This document shows, piece after piece, positions 62,568 through 64,000 of a stretch of 64,000 bases of DNA; position 1 is the stretch's first letter, and the number at the start of each line of letters is the position of its first letter. The translations under genes were made by a program, and so were the position numbers. Origin of the DNA: Haloferax sulfurifontis ATCC BAA-897 (GTDB lineage: Archaea; Halobacteriota; Halobacteria; Halobacteriales; Haloferacaceae). Below the pieces are notes generated by a model, which saw nothing but the letters and a program-made list of their open reading frames with translations, made no database searches and was not told the origin of the DNA. The stretch covers positions 62,001-126,000 of the forward strand of contig NZ_AOLM01000002.1 in assembly GCF_000337835.1 (NCBI RefSeq), written 5' to 3'.

Positions 62568-63154
62568 CTCGTCGGGTAGTCCGTGTCGAGGTCGACGCCG
62601 TCGAGGTCGTCTTCGGTCAGGGGCGTCGCGTCCTCGTCGTCGTCCGCGTCGGGACCGTAATCGCGGAGGTCGATGCGCTCGCCCTCGACGAAGTTCTCCT
62701 CCAGCCGGCGCTGTATCTCGTTTGCGTCCGGCGGCGACGGCAGTTCGTCGGGTTCGGTGTCGACGTACTCCAGTCCGCCGTACCCCTCGGGGGCGCGGCC
62801 GCCGTCGGCGAACCACTCGTGGAAGGCGTCGGCGAACACCGCGTCGCCGACGAGGTCGCGGCCGTCCTCCTCGCGGAACCAGTAGAGGAAGTCCGGCTCG
62901 TGGTGTTCGCAGAGGAGCACCTCCTCGCGGGGCTCGCCGTAGACGATGGACGCCTGTCGGCACTGCTGTATCTCCTCGTCGCCGTGAATCAGATAGCAGG
63001 CGTCGCACGGCTCCTCGACGAGCGAGACGAGGCGCACGAGTCGCTCCCGCGGGTCCTCGGGAATCTCGTCGAGCGGTTTGAACTCGCCCTCGTCGGTGAA
63101 TATCTCGGCCTCCTCGAACCGCCATCCGCGGAGTCCGACGCTGACCTTCGCCAT
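62564..63154 (-). CDS. Conserved haloarchaeal protein coupled to trmJ (196 aa)
   Basis: From ATG 63154: MAKVSVGLRGWRFEEAEIFT, then CDACYLIHGDEEIQQCRQAS (C-x2-C and a later Cys), VLLCEHHEPDFLYWFREEDG and VFADAFHEWFADGGRAPEGY. The Cys/His arrangement suggests a metal site. The C-terminal third is an acidic tail. It overlaps trmJ by four bases. I know it only as a conserved haloarchaeal protein; a role linked to tRNA modification is inference from coupling. Confidence 0.65.
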   Translation of the reverse strand: MAKVSVGLRGWRFEEAEIFTDEGEFKPLDEIPEDPRERLVRLVSLVEEPCDACYLIHGDEEIQQCRQASIVYGEPREEVLLCEHHEPDFLYWFREEDGRDLVGDAVFADAFHEWFADGGRAPEGYGGLEYVDTEPDELPSPPDANEIQRRLEENFVEGERIDLRDYGPDADDDEDATPLTEDDLDGVDLDTDYPTR

Positions 63155-63198
63155 GGGCCGAGATAGCCGAGCGGCGGATAAAAATGGCGTGATGCCGG

Positions 63199-64000
63199 TC
63201 AGCCGTCCGCGAGGAGCGCGTCCAGCCGGTCGAGGTTGTCGGCGGCCGCCTCCTCCGTGACGGGCACGTAGCCGACGACCGCCGGCTCCGACGTGGACCG
63301 TTCGAGGTAGTAGCGGACGAACGCGGCGACCTCCGGACGCGACAGCGCCTCGCGGGCGACGTAGACGTACAGGGGTCGCGAGAGCGTGTCGTAGGTCCCG
63401 TTCTTCGCGTTCGCGGGCGACGGGAGGGCGCATCCGTCCGGCTCGGAAATCGGGACCGCGCGGACGGTGTCGCGGTTCTGGAGGTAGTACGCGAGGCCGA
63501 AGTAGCCCATCGCGTGCGGGGAGTCGCCGACGGTCTTGGCGATGACCGTGTCCTGTTCGGTCGTGAGGTGGTCGGTCCGCTGGACCGCGCTCGGGAGGAC
63601 GGCGTCGGAGAAGTAGTCGAACGTGCCCGAGGCGGTCGTCGGGCCGGCGAGGCGAATCGGCTCGTCGGGCCACTCGGGTCGGACGTCGCTCCACGACGAG
63701 GCCCCGCCGACGCGCCATATCGCGGCGAGTTCGGAGAGCGTGAGGCAGTCCACCCAGTCGGCGTCGGGGTTGACGACGACCGAGACGGCGTCGGTGGCGA
63801 TGCGGAACTCCACGGGGCCGATGCCGGCGGCCGCACACGCGTCGCGCTCGTCCGCCTCGATGGCCCTGCTCGCGTCGTTCACGACGGTCCGGCCCGCACA
63901 GAAGAAGTCGGCGAACCCCCCGCCGGTCCCGGTCGAGGCGACGGACACCGTCACGTCCGGGTGCGCCTCCGAGAACGACTTGCCGAGCGAGAGCGTCAGC
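63199..64000 (-). CDS. PstS-like phosphate-binding protein (partial; N-terminus outside window)
   Basis: The frame is open from the right edge to the stop at 63199. VSVASTGTGGGFADFFCAGR, DASRAIEADERDACAAAGIG, TDAVSVVVNPDADWVDCLTL, SELAAIWRVGGASSWSDVRP and HAMGYFGLAYYLQNRDTVRA are the PBP-like strands of PstS-family ABC substrate-binding proteins (the sequence SxGTGGGF binds oxyanion). The start and any Tat signal/lipobox lie to the right of 64000, and the rest of the transporter is not seen. Confidence 0.82.
   Translation of the reverse strand, partial: LTLSLGKSFSEAHPDVTVSVASTGTGGGFADFFCAGRTVVNDASRAIEADERDACAAAGIGPVEFRIATDAVSVVVNPDADWVDCLTLSELAAIWRVGGASSWSDVRPEWPDEPIRLAGPTTASGTFDYFSDAVLPSAVQRTDHLTTEQDTVIAKTVGDSPHAMGYFGLAYYLQNRDTVRAVPISEPDGCALPSPANAKNGTYDTLSRPLYVYVAREALSRPEVAAFVRYYLERSTSEPAVVGYVPVTEEAAADNLDRLDALLADG

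Noticed and set aside
1..64000. CRISPR arrays, IS elements or integrases
   Set aside because: No repeat-spacer structure, transposase or recombinase motif was seen in either strand.

Overview
The window is GC-rich chromosomal DNA from a halophilic euryarchaeon, most likely Haloferax or a close relative. Evidence for this: acidic proteomes, leaderless genes with a TATA-like box about 25-30 bp before the start codon, archaeal-only proteins (GatE, pelota, RqcH/NEMF, FEN1, Elp3 as a single polypeptide, archaeal TrmJ), haloarchaea-restricted families (TbsP-like regulator, bacterio-opsin-activator-type HTH, many DUFs) and Tat signals on exported proteins. No rRNA, CRISPR array, integrase or transposase was recognised. 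Most of the window is ordinary core genome.

Layout. 1-3.3 kb: two adjacent PrkA-type kinase/AAA genes (the second runs off the left edge). 3.9-6.6 kb: small conserved genes, including a UPF0179 Cys-rich protein, an AstE/AspA-family deacylase and a DUF309 protein. 6.74 kb: tRNA-Leu(CAA), followed by about 0.8 kb of poorly coding DNA. 7.6-13.4 kb: inositol-phosphatase family enzyme, Lrp/AsnC regulator, DUF63 membrane protein, and a TbsP-like regulator followed on the same strand by a stand-alone YcaO protein. 13.8-17.5 kb: one-carbon genes glyA and folD, with a DUF211 protein, a VIT/CCC1-type transporter and a Nudix hydrolase. 17.5-19.7 kb: small zinc-finger proteins, a 0.6 kb gap with two perfect hairpins (candidate small RNA) and a PadR regulator. 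19.7-30.5 kb: AI-2E-type transporter, class III aminotransferase, FEN1, acetyltransferase, methyltransferase, a frameshifted MFS transporter, and an ornithine-cyclodeaminase-family enzyme. 30.6-36.1 kb: a minus-strand block that holds both ribosome-rescue factors, pelota and RqcH, around two DUF4013 membrane paralogues. 36-50 kb: MscS channel, Elp3, an S1-OB-DHH protein whose DHH motif has become DAA, thymidine kinase, MutY, and several exported or regulatory proteins.

50.6-55.4 kb: a second class III aminotransferase, then an IclR regulator overlapping a 54-codon ORF, divergent from a DUF1611 (DgcN-like) / enolase-superfamily epimerase (DgcA-like) gene pair. This looks like a D-glutamate (or related N-acyl-amino-acid/dipeptide) catabolic locus with its own regulator and is the best candidate for an unusual system here. 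55.5-64 kb: BolA, fumarase, a micro zinc-finger protein, GatE, an HtpX-like protease interrupted by an in-frame TGA, MaoC dehydratase, TrmJ with an overlapping partner gene, and the C-terminal part of a PstS-like binding protein at the right edge.

Two genes appear broken as sequenced (MFS at 26.9-28.3 kb, HtpX at 60.2-61.1 kb); both could be real mutations or sequencing errors. Function calls come from reading the protein sequences by eye; no database search was run.
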